From the NCBI GenBank assembly GCA_019244985.1, contig JAFASB010000542.1, positions 1 through 14,291 of the forward strand: 14,291 nucleotides of DNA, given 5' to 3'. A program made the translations under genes and the position numbers. Shown piece by piece: positions 1-6,823 of this stretch. The stretch's first letter is position 1; each line of letters begins with the position of its first letter. The notes under the pieces were generated by a model, which ran no database searches, was not told the origin of the DNA, and worked only from the letters and a program-made list of their open reading frames with translations. This stretch comes from Acidimicrobiia bacterium. GTDB lineage: Bacteria; Actinomycetota; Acidimicrobiia; Acidimicrobiales; AC-14.

Positions 1-624
1 CTTTGGCAACTGGCGGGCGCGCATGAAGTTGCCGACGTGCAGGACGTAGATGCGTCGCACACCGAGGGCCAGCGCCCTGGAGATCGGCACGTTGTCGACG
101 ACGCCGCCGTCGATGTATGTCTCGCCGTCGATCACGACCGGCGGGAAGACGGCGGGCAGCGCGGCCGAAGCGAGGATGGCGTCGGCCGCGAGGCCACGCG
201 TGAACCAGTGGCCGCGACCGGTGTGCAGCGAGGTGGCGTTGACGTGGACGGGGATGGCTGCGTCCTCGAGGTGCGTGTACGGCAGGGTCCGTTCGATCAG
301 CCGCCGAAGGCCGGTGTTGGCCTGGATCGCCTGGCCCTTGCGGCCGAGCATCCACAGCCCCGAGATCCGGCCCGCCGGCCACAGCTCGTCGGCGTCGAGG
401 TTGAGCCAGACATCGCGCATCGTCCGCACGCCTGCCGGCGTCGGGTCGGCGGCCAACCCCGCAGCGTTCAACGCGCCGACCGAGCAGCCGATGACGACGT
501 CGGGCACCACGCCGGCCTCGAAGAGGGCCTTCAGCATGCCGACCTGCACCGCGCCCAGGTTGCCTCCGCCACCAAACACGAAAGCGGTTCCCGGAGTGGG
601 CTTCCGCAAGAGCCGGACCGACAT
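1..624 (-). CDS. Patatin-like phospholipase (NTE/RssA type), 3' end cut by window edge
   Basis: This is a predicted serine lipid acyl hydrolase of the patatin family, acting through a Ser-Asp dyad. All three family signatures are visible in the 208 residues present. A glycine-rich oxyanion loop, FGGGGNLG, lies near residues 17-24. The nucleophile elbow is GCSVG, with Ser48. The catalytic Asp is in IDGG, Asp172, followed by the usual VVDNVP. There is no signal peptide or membrane segment, so the protein is probably cytoplasmic or peripheral. The ATG at 624 places the oxyanion loop at the usual distance from the N terminus, and a GGGGGG stretch lies about 10 bases upstream. It is co-oriented with the nitrogen operon, 90 bases after the regulator gene, and may be read through from it or have its own promoter. 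The C-terminal end is outside the window. The family is clear; the substrate is unknown. Confidence 0.9.
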   Translation of the reverse strand, partial: MSVRLLRKPTPGTAFVFGGGGNLGAVQVGMLKALFEAGVVPDVVIGCSVGALNAAGLAADPTPAGVRTMRDVWLNLDADELWPAGRISGLWMLGRKGQAIQANTGLRRLIERTLPYTHLEDAAIPVHVNATSLHTGRGHWFTRGLAADAILASAALPAVFPPVVIDGETYIDGGVVDNVPISRALALGVRRIYVLHVGNFMRARQLPK

Positions 625-704
625 CTGAGAGCTACCCCCCAGCGCGATGGTCGGCTCACAGACCCGTCCAGACCATGGCCCAGCCGGGGCATTTGCCGCG
701 GTTG

Positions 705-720
705 GGCTGACTAGTCAGCC
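705..720. terminator. Perfect 16-bp palindrome over the regulator stop codon; possible terminator or operator
   Basis: GGCTGACTAGTCAGCC is a perfect dyad of 16 bases with no mismatch. It contains the TGA stop of the winged-helix regulator (715-717, read on the minus strand). As RNA it could fold into a 6-bp stem with a CUAG tetraloop, and a second small hairpin (GGCATTTGCC) follows towards the patatin gene. No U-tract follows, so a classical intrinsic terminator is not shown. A loopless perfect dyad would equally suit a dimeric repressor. The function is inferred only from symmetry and position. Confidence 0.35.
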
Positions 721-1257
721 GGTGACGTGCTCCAGCAGGTAGCCGCGGCCCCGCACGTTCTGGACGTCGAGGCCTGCGGGGCGGAGGCGGCGCCGCAAGC
801 GCGTGAGGTGGACGCGGAGCGCCCCCTCGTTCATGCCCTCCCCGGGCCAGGCGGCCGTCGACAGCGCCCTGCTGGGAACGACCTCTCCGAAGTGCTGCGA
901 CAACAGGCGCGCCAGGCGGTGCTCGATCGGAGACAACGCGATCCATCCTGTGCCGTAGCGGAGGCGGCCGTCGGCGCCGATCTTGGGCCCCGCCCGGTGC
1001 CTCGAAGACCGAGCTACCAGCGCCAGCACCCGCGCCCGCACGTCAGCGTCTCCGGCAGGCAGGCGCACCCAGTCCTCCTCGCAGCCGACCGTTTCGGGCG
1101 CGGGAGTCGCGCCGGGAACGAGCAGCAGCCGCGGCGTTCCGTCTGAGCGCAACCGCTCGAGGAGCGCGGTCTCCTCGGGCCACCGGACGAGACGCACGGT
1201 GGCCTCCGGCGCGCCGTCATCTGTGCTGACGCCGACACTTCGACTCACCGTGCTCAT
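715..1257 (-). CDS. OmpR/PhoB-type winged-helix regulator, translationally coupled to glnD
   Basis: This 180-residue predicted transcription factor has a C-terminal winged-helix domain of the OmpR/PhoB class at about residues 97-176. The domain includes LSPIEHRLARLL, a putative recognition helix with GALRVHLTRLRRRL, and the closing wing NVRGRGYLLE. The N-terminal 85 residues are too short for a full receiver, which is usually about 115. The part PRLLLVPGA...EEDWVRLPAGDADVRARVLALVAR resembles the second half of a receiver, and I see no phospho-acceptor Asp in an ordinary setting. The start is the ATG at 1257, whose ATGA overlaps the glnD stop, implying translational coupling. In-frame sequence further upstream lies inside glnD and is not used. 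GlnR, the orphan nitrogen regulator of actinobacteria, is also an OmpR-type protein with an unphosphorylated receiver. A GlnR-like role is my inference from this resemblance, the operon and the box upstream of amtB. The DNA-binding fold is secure; the role is not. Confidence 0.82.
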   Translation of the reverse strand: MSTVSRSVGVSTDDGAPEATVRLVRWPEETALLERLRSDGTPRLLLVPGATPAPETVGCEEDWVRLPAGDADVRARVLALVARSSRHRAGPKIGADGRLRYGTGWIALSPIEHRLARLLSQHFGEVVPSRALSTAAWPGEGMNEGALRVHLTRLRRRLRPAGLDVQNVRGRGYLLEHVTG

Positions 1258-3581
1258 TCCGGATTGGCGCCGGCGACGATGGCGGCGCACACCTCCTCGA
1301 GGGTGACGGGATCGGTGAGCTTGGAGCCGTCCAGGGCCGTGCGCACGTAGAACGTGTCGACGACCTCGTGGCCGAGTGTCTCGACCTTGGCCGAGAGGAT
1401 GTCGAGGCCGCAATCGCCGAGGACGCGGGCGACCCGGTGCAGGACACCCGGCCCGTCGTCGGTGCGCACCTCGAGCACGGTCGCCCGCGGTGTGGCGTCG
1501 TTGTCGACCACGACGTCCGTGCCCGCGACGGGAGCCCGCCGCGAGCTGCGGACCGACCGCAGCCGGTCGGCGAGGCGGCCGTGGAGGACGGCCGGGTCGT
1601 CGAGGGCCGCGGCCAGATCGGTCTCGAGCCGGGCCCAGTCCGGGAAGGCGTCGCGCTCCATGTCGACGTGGAAGACGTCGGCTGCCATCCCGTCCTCGCT
1701 CGTCGCCAGGGCACTGCGAACGCCAATGCGATGGAGCGTGAACGTTCCCGCGACGACGGCGAGCAGTCCCGGCTGGTCAGGCGCGACGACCGTGATCGTG
1801 CCCCGGTCGGGCACGACCAGCAGCCGCCGTCGGCTCATCAGGCGGCGGAGCTCGGGGGTCGGCGACTCGCGAGGCGGCCCAGGGAGCGCGCCACCGAGCC
1901 GATCCCGCGTGCGCAGCACCAGCTCGGCGACGAGCTCTGCCTTCCATTTCGACCAGGCCGTGGGGCCAGTCGCCAGTGCGTCCGCCTCGGTCAAGGCGGC
2001 GAGCAGCTCGAGTCGCTCGACGGTGTCGACACGCTTCGCAACGGTGTCGACGGTCGCCGGATCGTCGATGTCGCGCCGCGTCGCAGTCTCGGCGAGCAGG
2101 AGGTGGTCGCGCACCAGCAGCTCGAGCGTTTCGACGTCGGCGGCGTCGAACGCCATCCGCCGTGCGATCTCGACGACCATCGCCATGCCGGCCGACGTGT
2201 GGTCGCCCGAACCCGCACCCTTGCCGATGTCGTGCAGCAGGGCGCCGACGAGGAGGAGATCCGGGCGGTGGACGCTGCGAACCAGGGCAGCGGCGCCGGC
2301 GGACGCCTCGAGCAGGTGCCGGTCGACGGTGTACGTGTGATACGCGTCGCGTTGCGGGCGGTTGCGCACCGCCTCCCACTCCGGCAGGTAGTGGGCGAGC
2401 ACGCCCACAGCGTCGAGCGTCTCCATGTGCCGTACCGCCGCCGGGCCGCACCCCAGCAAACTCAGAAGAGCGTTGCGGGCGTTGTCAGACCAGCGGACAG
2501 CCGTCGACGGCGCCGGCGGCTGCAGGGAGAGGCGGCGCAGGGTGTCGCGCGCGACGGGGACGCCGGCGCGCGCCGCGGCAGCGCACACCCGGAAGGGCAA
2601 CGAGTCGTCCAGCGCGGGCGAGGCACTCGCCTCGATCGCCATTTCGCCGTCGCGCAGGACGATGTCGGGCTCAATGGCGACGTCGCGTCCGCCCCGACCG
2701 CCGGGGCCCTCGAGCGAGGACTCGACGCGGTCCCACACGTCCTCGGCCGCCCACGCGATACGGCGGCCGGCACCCGCAACGGCGAGCGAGAGCGCGGCGC
2801 GGTCCTCGATCGCCAAGCGTTCGGCAACCTCGGACTGGTCCTCGCGCCGGAGGACGTCCGATTGACGGCCGGTGACGGCGTGGAGCGCCACGCGCACGTC
2901 GAGCAACACGTCGTGCGCGGCGACGAACGCCGCCTCCTCGAGTGCGGGCGCGGCGACCGGCGTCGCCAGGGCGGCCGCCCCGAGTGCCTCCACGTCACGC
3001 AAGCCACCGCGCGACTGCTTGAGGTCCGGCTCGAGCAGGAAGGCCACATCGCCCGCTGTGCCCCACCGCTCGACCACGGCCTCGCGCAATCGCCCGAGCG
3101 ACGTCCGTGGGCGACTCGCCCAGTCCTTCCGTACGCCCTCCAGGGCACGCGCTGCGAGGGAAGTATCGCCAGCCACGGGCCGCGCCGTCAGAAGGCCGAG
3201 GGCGACCTTCAGGTCCTTGGTCGCCATCACCATCAGCTCACGCGGCGTCCGCACGCTGTGGTCGAGATGAAGACCGGCGTCCCACACCGGATACCAGATC
3301 GCTTCGGCGACACCGCTCACCGACTTGCGGCGGTCGTGCAGGAGCACGAGGTCGAGGTCGCTGGCCGGGCACAATTCGCGGCGCCCATACCCCCCGACCG
3401 CCAGGAGGGCGACCCCGTCGACCTCCCTACCGAGCGCCGCGGCGAACAGCAGGCGGAGCCACTCGTCCACCGCCTCGGCATAAGCCTTCGTAAAGGCCCG
3501 GCCGCCGAGACCGGCAGCGAGCAACCCCGCCCGCAGTTCGCGGAGGTCGACGGCGCTCACGCTGACCTCCGATGTCGTCAT
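1254..3581 (-). CDS. glnD: PII nucleotidyltransferase / uridylyl-removing enzyme GlnD
   Basis: This 775-residue bifunctional sensor modifies and demodifies the PII protein according to glutamine. The nucleotidyltransferase motif GGYGRRELCPASDLDL spans residues 63-78, with metal-binding Asp75 and Asp77. The conserved linker EPDLKQSRGGLRDVEAL spans 184-200. An HD phosphohydrolase domain follows, with YTVDRH (His422), LLHDIGKG (His450-Asp451) and RDH (Asp492-His493). Two C-terminal ACT domains, which bind glutamine, lie at about 597-670 and 700-770. The length is slightly below that of the E. coli enzyme (about 890). In Streptomyces and Corynebacterium the homologue adenylylates rather than uridylylates GlnK, so the donor nucleotide here is not settled by sequence. 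It starts 12 bases after the glnK stop, with a weak ribosome site, and its stop overlaps the next gene. Both activities look intact. Confidence 0.95.
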   Translation of the reverse strand: MTTSEVSVSAVDLRELRAGLLAAGLGGRAFTKAYAEAVDEWLRLLFAAALGREVDGVALLAVGGYGRRELCPASDLDLVLLHDRRKSVSGVAEAIWYPVWDAGLHLDHSVRTPRELMVMATKDLKVALGLLTARPVAGDTSLAARALEGVRKDWASRPRTSLGRLREAVVERWGTAGDVAFLLEPDLKQSRGGLRDVEALGAAALATPVAAPALEEAAFVAAHDVLLDVRVALHAVTGRQSDVLRREDQSEVAERLAIEDRAALSLAVAGAGRRIAWAAEDVWDRVESSLEGPGGRGGRDVAIEPDIVLRDGEMAIEASASPALDDSLPFRVCAAAARAGVPVARDTLRRLSLQPPAPSTAVRWSDNARNALLSLLGCGPAAVRHMETLDAVGVLAHYLPEWEAVRNRPQRDAYHTYTVDRHLLEASAGAAALVRSVHRPDLLLVGALLHDIGKGAGSGDHTSAGMAMVVEIARRMAFDAADVETLELLVRDHLLLAETATRRDIDDPATVDTVAKRVDTVERLELLAALTEADALATGPTAWSKWKAELVAELVLRTRDRLGGALPGPPRESPTPELRRLMSRRRLLVVPDRGTITVVAPDQPGLLAVVAGTFTLHRIGVRSALATSEDGMAADVFHVDMERDAFPDWARLETDLAAALDDPAVLHGRLADRLRSVRSSRRAPVAGTDVVVDNDATPRATVLEVRTDDGPGVLHRVARVLGDCGLDILSAKVETLGHEVVDTFYVRTALDGSKLTDPVTLEEVCAAIVAGANPE

Positions 3582-3593
3582 GGCATCCGGGCG

Positions 3594-3935
3594 CTACAGC
3601 GCTTCGGTCCCGACCTCTCCGGTGCGCACGCGCAAGGCCCGGTCGACGTCGACGGCCCAGATCTTGCCGTCGCCGATCTTCCCGGTGCGCCCGGTGGTGG
3701 CGATGATCTCCATGACTTTGTCGACGTCAGCCGTCTCGACGAGCACCTCGAGCTTCACCTTGGGGACGAAGCTCACCTGGTACTCACCGCCCCGGAAGGT
3801 CTCACTCTTGCCGCCTTGGCGGCCGTAGCCCTGCACCTCCGAGACCGTCATGCCGACGATCCCGGCGCCGCGGAGAGCGTCTTTGATCTCCTCCAGCTTG
3901 AACGGCTTCACCACCGCAGTAACGAGATGAATCAC
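3594..3935 (-). CDS. glnK: Nitrogen regulatory protein PII (GlnK)
   Basis: This trimeric signal protein binds ATP/ADP and 2-oxoglutarate. It gates the ammonium channel AmtB and is covalently modified by GlnD. With the GTG start at 3935 it is 113 residues, the normal PII length, and begins VIHLVTAVVKPFK. The T-loop reads GYGRQGGKSETFRGGEYQV. Its Tyr52 here corresponds to the modified Tyr51 of E. coli GlnK, and Phe replaces the neighbouring Tyr46. The C-terminal signature GKIGDGKIWAVDVDRALRVRTGEVG is complete. An in-frame ATG 66 bases upstream lies inside amtB and would add a non-PII extension. GTG is preferred because AAGGAG precedes it at good spacing. It begins 16 bases after the amtB stop and ends 12 bases before glnD. 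The operon order and the conserved Tyr support co-regulation with both neighbours. Confidence 0.96.
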   Translation of the reverse strand: MIHLVTAVVKPFKLEEIKDALRGAGIVGMTVSEVQGYGRQGGKSETFRGGEYQVSFVPKVKLEVLVETADVDKVMEIIATTGRTGKIGDGKIWAVDVDRALRVRTGEVGTEAL

Positions 3936-3937
3936 GT

Positions 3938-3946
3938 TGTCTCCTT
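3938..3946 (-). promoter_or_regulatory. Ribosome binding site that fixes the glnK GTG start
   Basis: Read on the minus strand, CAAGGAGAC lies in the 16-base gap between the amtB stop and the GTG at 3935, with about five bases between AGGAG and the start codon. It is the strongest Shine-Dalgarno sequence in the nitrogen operon. It decides for the GTG start, which gives the canonical PII length, over the in-frame upstream ATG at 4001. Confidence 0.7.
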
Positions 3947-3951
3947 GCGTC

Positions 3952-5544
3952 CTAGACGGGTTCTCTGTCGGCGGGAACGGGTGCGCTTGTCGCTCTGTCA
4001 ACGGTGCTCAGGTCTCGTCCCGAACCGAGGAGTGTCGTGTAGCTCACACCTTGGCCGAACTCCATGTGATAGGCGGGCGTGCCGTGCTCGTGGATGTCGA
4101 GACCCTCGAGCTCGCCATCCCTCTGGAGGCGCAGGTTCCACGTGCCCCTGATCGACTTGATGCCGAACATCAGCAGCAGGCTGAACCCGAACACCACAAC
4201 CACACACGTGGCGCTGCCGATCAGCTGTGACTGCAGCTGGGCCGTGCCGCCTCCGTAGAACAGGCCCTTTATCAATGTGGACTTGTCGACGCCGTCGGCC
4301 GTCGGGACCCCGTACTTGCCCACGGCGAACAGCCCGAGGCTGAGCGTGCCCCAAACGCCGGCGAGGCCGTGGACCGGCCAGGCACCGATGGGGTCGTCGA
4401 TGCGCCAGTGCTCGAGCAGGTCGATGCCGAGGGGCACGACGATGCCCGCCACCGCACCGATGGCGATGGCTCCCGCAGGCGAGACCCAGTAGCAGGGACA
4501 CGTGATGGCGACGAGGCCCCCGAGGAAGCCGTTCACCGATATGCCAAGGTCCCACTTCTTCGTGCGCGGATAGACGAACAGCACCGCAGCCATCCCCGCC
4601 GCGCACGCGGCCAGCGTGGTGTTGGCGGCGACTCGACCGATGCCCTGCCAGTCCATGGCCGAGAGCGTCGAGCCCGGGTTGAACCCGTACCAGCCGAACC
4701 ACAGGATGACGCCGCCGATGGCGCCCCAGGTCAGGTCGTGCGGCGGCAGCGGACCACCGCCGTCCCGCTTGAACACCCGGCCGATGCGGGGACCGAGGGC
4801 GATGGCACCGGCGAGGGCGATGAAGCCGCCGACGGTGTGGACCACCGTCGAACCGGCGAAGTCACGGAAGACCGTGCCGCCGGCCAGGCCGTGGAACCAC
4901 CCCATGCTGTTGCCCAGCCAGCCACCCGGACCCCAGGCCCAATGGCCGAAGATCGGGTAGATGAAGCCCGACACCGCGATGGAGTAGAGGATGTCGCCCT
5001 TGAACGACGTGCGCCCGACCATCGCCCCCGAGGTGACCGTCGAGGCCGTGTCCGCAAACGCGAACTGGAACAGCCAGAACGCCAGGAAGGACACCTTCGT
5101 CGTGCCATACGCCGCGGTCATGCCGTGCAGGAAGAAGTACTGGTGGCCGATCAGGCCGTTGCCGGCACCGAACTGGAACGCGAAGCCGATCGCCCAGTAC
5201 AGGAGCCCGCACAGGCATGTGTCGAACACGCACTCCAGGAGCACGTTCACGGTCTCCCTCGACCGGGCGAAGCCCGCTTCGAGGCCCATGAACCCCGCCT
5301 GCATGAAGAACACCAGGAAGGCGGTGACGAGGACCCAGATCGTGTTCACCGGGCTCACGAAGTCGTTCGCCTTGTGAATGATCGGCTCCGCGCCCTGTGC
5401 CCATGCTGCGCTCTCGAAGAGCCAGGCAAAGATCTTCATGGCGCCTAGGACGCCGACGATGCCCAGCATCTTGCCCCCGAGAATGACCGCGACGAGCCGC
5501 CGCGTGTCCTTCTCCTCCCTCAGTCGCCGTAGTTTCATTCGCAT
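3952..5544 (-). CDS. amtB: Ammonium transporter, Amt/MEP/Rh family
   Basis: This 530-residue trimeric ammonium channel of the cytoplasmic membrane has about eleven core helices. The N terminus is basic, then hydrophobic, and ends at SAAWAQGAEP, which looks like a cleavable signal peptide (about residues 1-50). Family residues are present: DFAGSTVVH (Asp228 and His236, matching E. coli Asp160 and His168), the second pore histidine in VHGLAGVWGT (His392), and FYGGG and GLDIHEHG in the last helix and tail. The cytoplasmic tail is where GlnK docks. The reading frame stays open far upstream (to 6537), but that part is antisense to the hydrolase gene and has no Amt similarity. I use the ATG at 5544. 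It has no Shine-Dalgarno, but a TANNNT box lies 7 bases upstream, as expected for a leaderless mRNA. ATGs at 5538, 5469 and 5439 are alternatives. It is the first gene of amtB-glnK-glnD-regulator. Confidence 0.94.
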   Translation of the reverse strand: MRMKLRRLREEKDTRRLVAVILGGKMLGIVGVLGAMKIFAWLFESAAWAQGAEPIIHKANDFVSPVNTIWVLVTAFLVFFMQAGFMGLEAGFARSRETVNVLLECVFDTCLCGLLYWAIGFAFQFGAGNGLIGHQYFFLHGMTAAYGTTKVSFLAFWLFQFAFADTASTVTSGAMVGRTSFKGDILYSIAVSGFIYPIFGHWAWGPGGWLGNSMGWFHGLAGGTVFRDFAGSTVVHTVGGFIALAGAIALGPRIGRVFKRDGGGPLPPHDLTWGAIGGVILWFGWYGFNPGSTLSAMDWQGIGRVAANTTLAACAAGMAAVLFVYPRTKKWDLGISVNGFLGGLVAITCPCYWVSPAGAIAIGAVAGIVVPLGIDLLEHWRIDDPIGAWPVHGLAGVWGTLSLGLFAVGKYGVPTADGVDKSTLIKGLFYGGGTAQLQSQLIGSATCVVVVFGFSLLLMFGIKSIRGTWNLRLQRDGELEGLDIHEHGTPAYHMEFGQGVSYTTLLGSGRDLSTVDRATSAPVPADREPV

Positions 5545-5551
5545 GGCGGCG

Positions 5552-5557
5552 ACCGTA
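5552..5557 (-). promoter_or_regulatory. Putative -10 element (TACGGT) for leaderless amtB transcription
   Basis: On the minus strand TACGGT fits the actinobacterial TANNNT -10 pattern. It ends 7 bases before the amtB ATG, so transcription would start at or next to the A of the start codon. amtB lacks a Shine-Dalgarno sequence, as a leaderless message would. No good -35 hexamer is present at 16-18 bases spacing. The GAAAC repeats occupy that place, which suits an activator-dependent promoter. A TANNNT match alone is weak; the spacing to the ATG and to the box is what makes it worth listing. Confidence 0.45.
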
Positions 5558-5567
5558 GGGAAGACAT

Positions 5568-5594
5568 GTTTCGGATCCGTTTCCTGGTAGTTAC
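5568..5594 (-). promoter_or_regulatory. GlnR-box-like operator upstream of amtB
   Basis: On the minus strand the sequence reads GTAAC-N6-GAAAC-N6-GAAAC: GTAAC at 5594-5590, GAAAC at 5583-5579, GAAAC at 5572-5568. The 11-base phasing and the first two elements match the published GlnR box, GTnAC-N6-GAAAC repeated. A further GTAAC lies at 5615-5611, one base out of phase at 21 bases. If amtB is transcribed from its ATG, the first GTAAC/GAAAC pair is centred near -43, a usual activator position. The motif lies in the divergent junction between amtB and the hydrolase lipoprotein. What is seen is the motif; binding by GlnR or by the regulator at 715-1257 is inferred. Confidence 0.65.
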
Positions 5595-5622
5595 GATCGA
5601 CGCGCCGGCTGTTACGAGAGCG

Positions 5623-6816
5623 TTGCGGCGCCTCGGCGCCCTGCTCGCCGCCTTCGCACTCCTCGCGACTGCGTGCAGCTCGGGGGGCGGCCACACGAGC
5701 TCGACGTCGACGAAGACGTCGGCGCCGCCCGCGCTCGGAAAGCCGAATCCCTTGGGTGCCAAGTGGGACTGGACGAGGCTCGACGCCTTCAAGCCCTACC
5801 TGGCGTCGCTGTCCGGCGGGGCGACGTTCTACGACTTCGCCTGGTGCGACGTCGAGCCCACCGAGGGGAAGCGCGACTGGTCGGCGGTCGATTCGGTAGC
5901 CAACGACGCACGCGCCCTCGGCTTCCAGCTGTACCTGAAGATCCGCACGGGCGCGTGCTGGGCGACCGTGGACTCGAGCGGTGACACCGGTCGCCGGCGG
6001 CGCGCCCGCAAGGACGTCTCGTCGATGCCCGTCGACATGGCGAAGTACGAGGCGTTCGTCTCGGACACCGTGAAGCACTTCTCTCCGCTCGGGGTGCACG
6101 AATACGCCATCGAAAACGAGGTGAACGCTCCGCTCCACTGGGCGGGTACGAGCGCCGAGTACGTCACCCTCGTCACCGCGGCCGGCCGTGCCATCCACGA
6201 CGCCGACGCCGGTGCGCGCGTTGTCGACGGCGGCCTCGGCAGCACGGTGTACGGCGACGCCATCGCGCGCCGGTTGCTCGACCAGGGCAAGGACAGCGAC
6301 GCGGTCAGCGCCTACCAGCGGTACTACGCGCGGCGCTTCGCGGTGCGGGCCCAGCAGTTGCCCGAGGCGAGCGATCCAAGCGAGCTGCGCAACGTTCTGA
6401 GCAGCGGCCAGGCGGTGCGCAACCTCGAGTACTTCGACGCCACCATGCGGCTGGCGCAGGACAAGGTGGTCGACGACTTCCAGGTCCACTTCTACGAGCG
6501 GTACGACAACGTCGCCGCTCTGGTCGACCTCCTGCACGCGTCACTCCCGAGCGCGCTGCCCATCCAGGCGTGGGAGGTCGGAGAGTTCTGGCCCGACGCG
6601 CCGAGCGACGAGGCGACCCACGCCAACGAGTTGCAGAAGGCCGTGAACGCCTTGCTCGACGGCGGCGTCCAGCGCGTCATCTGGCTCCCGCTCGCCTACA
6701 ACCCGAGCGGGCGCAACGCCAATGAGCTGCGGTTCGGTCTCGTCGACCCCGACGGGCACGTGCGCCAGAGCGGGACGGTGTTCGCCCAGATCGCTGCCGC
6801 CCACGCGCGAGCCTGA
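5623..6816 (+). CDS. Lipoprotein with clan-A glycoside-hydrolase-like TIM barrel
   Basis: This is an exported, lipid-anchored protein of 397 residues with the look of a retaining glycoside hydrolase of clan GH-A. With the TTG start the signal peptide is MRRLGALLAAFALLATAC, with the lipidated Cys at 18, followed by a Ser/Thr/Gly-rich linker. The barrel motifs are in order: a strand-4 acid/base in YAIENEVN (Glu166 after Asn165) and a strand-7 nucleophile in QAWEVGEFW (Glu318, less likely Glu321). A WLPLAYNP strand follows. An in-frame ATG at 5566 with AGGGA upstream would add 19 residues. I disfavour it because those codons have many A/T third positions and an AGA, put an Asp before the hydrophobic core, and overlap the GlnR-like box. 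The gene is followed after 7 bases by a sulfotransferase, so a role in trimming or maturing the local polysaccharide is likely. I cannot name the GH family or substrate. Confidence 0.82.
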   Translation: MRRLGALLAAFALLATACSSGGGHTSSTSTKTSAPPALGKPNPLGAKWDWTRLDAFKPYLASLSGGATFYDFAWCDVEPTEGKRDWSAVDSVANDARALGFQLYLKIRTGACWATVDSSGDTGRRRRARKDVSSMPVDMAKYEAFVSDTVKHFSPLGVHEYAIENEVNAPLHWAGTSAEYVTLVTAAGRAIHDADAGARVVDGGLGSTVYGDAIARRLLDQGKDSDAVSAYQRYYARRFAVRAQQLPEASDPSELRNVLSSGQAVRNLEYFDATMRLAQDKVVDDFQVHFYERYDNVAALVDLLHASLPSALPIQAWEVGEFWPDAPSDEATHANELQKAVNALLDGGVQRVIWLPLAYNPSGRNANELRFGLVDPDGHVRQSGTVFAQIAAAHARA

Positions 6817-6823
6817 TCCACGG

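Noticed and set aside
37..714. Plus-strand open frames across the patatin gene
   Set aside because: The minus strand has all catalytic motifs of a patatin; the plus frames show no recognisable domain.
1258..1413. Upstream in-frame extension of the winged-helix regulator
   Set aside because: It overlaps the glnD C-terminal ACT domain and is an Arg/His-rich shadow; the ATGA overlap gives a natural start at 1257.
1368..4151. 927-codon open frame on the plus strand
   Set aside because: It is the antisense shadow of glnD and glnK in GC-rich DNA. Its composition is Arg/Ala/Gly/His-rich with no family motif, while the opposite strand has complete GlnD and PII signatures.
5545..6537. 331-codon upstream extension of the amtB frame
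   Set aside because: It is antisense to the hydrolase gene, has no membrane or Amt features, and an Amt protein with signal peptide starts naturally at 5544.
6722..6823. Upstream in-frame extension of the first sulfotransferase
   Set aside because: It lies inside the C-terminal coding region of the hydrolase; the ATG just after that stop fits the family's N terminus better.
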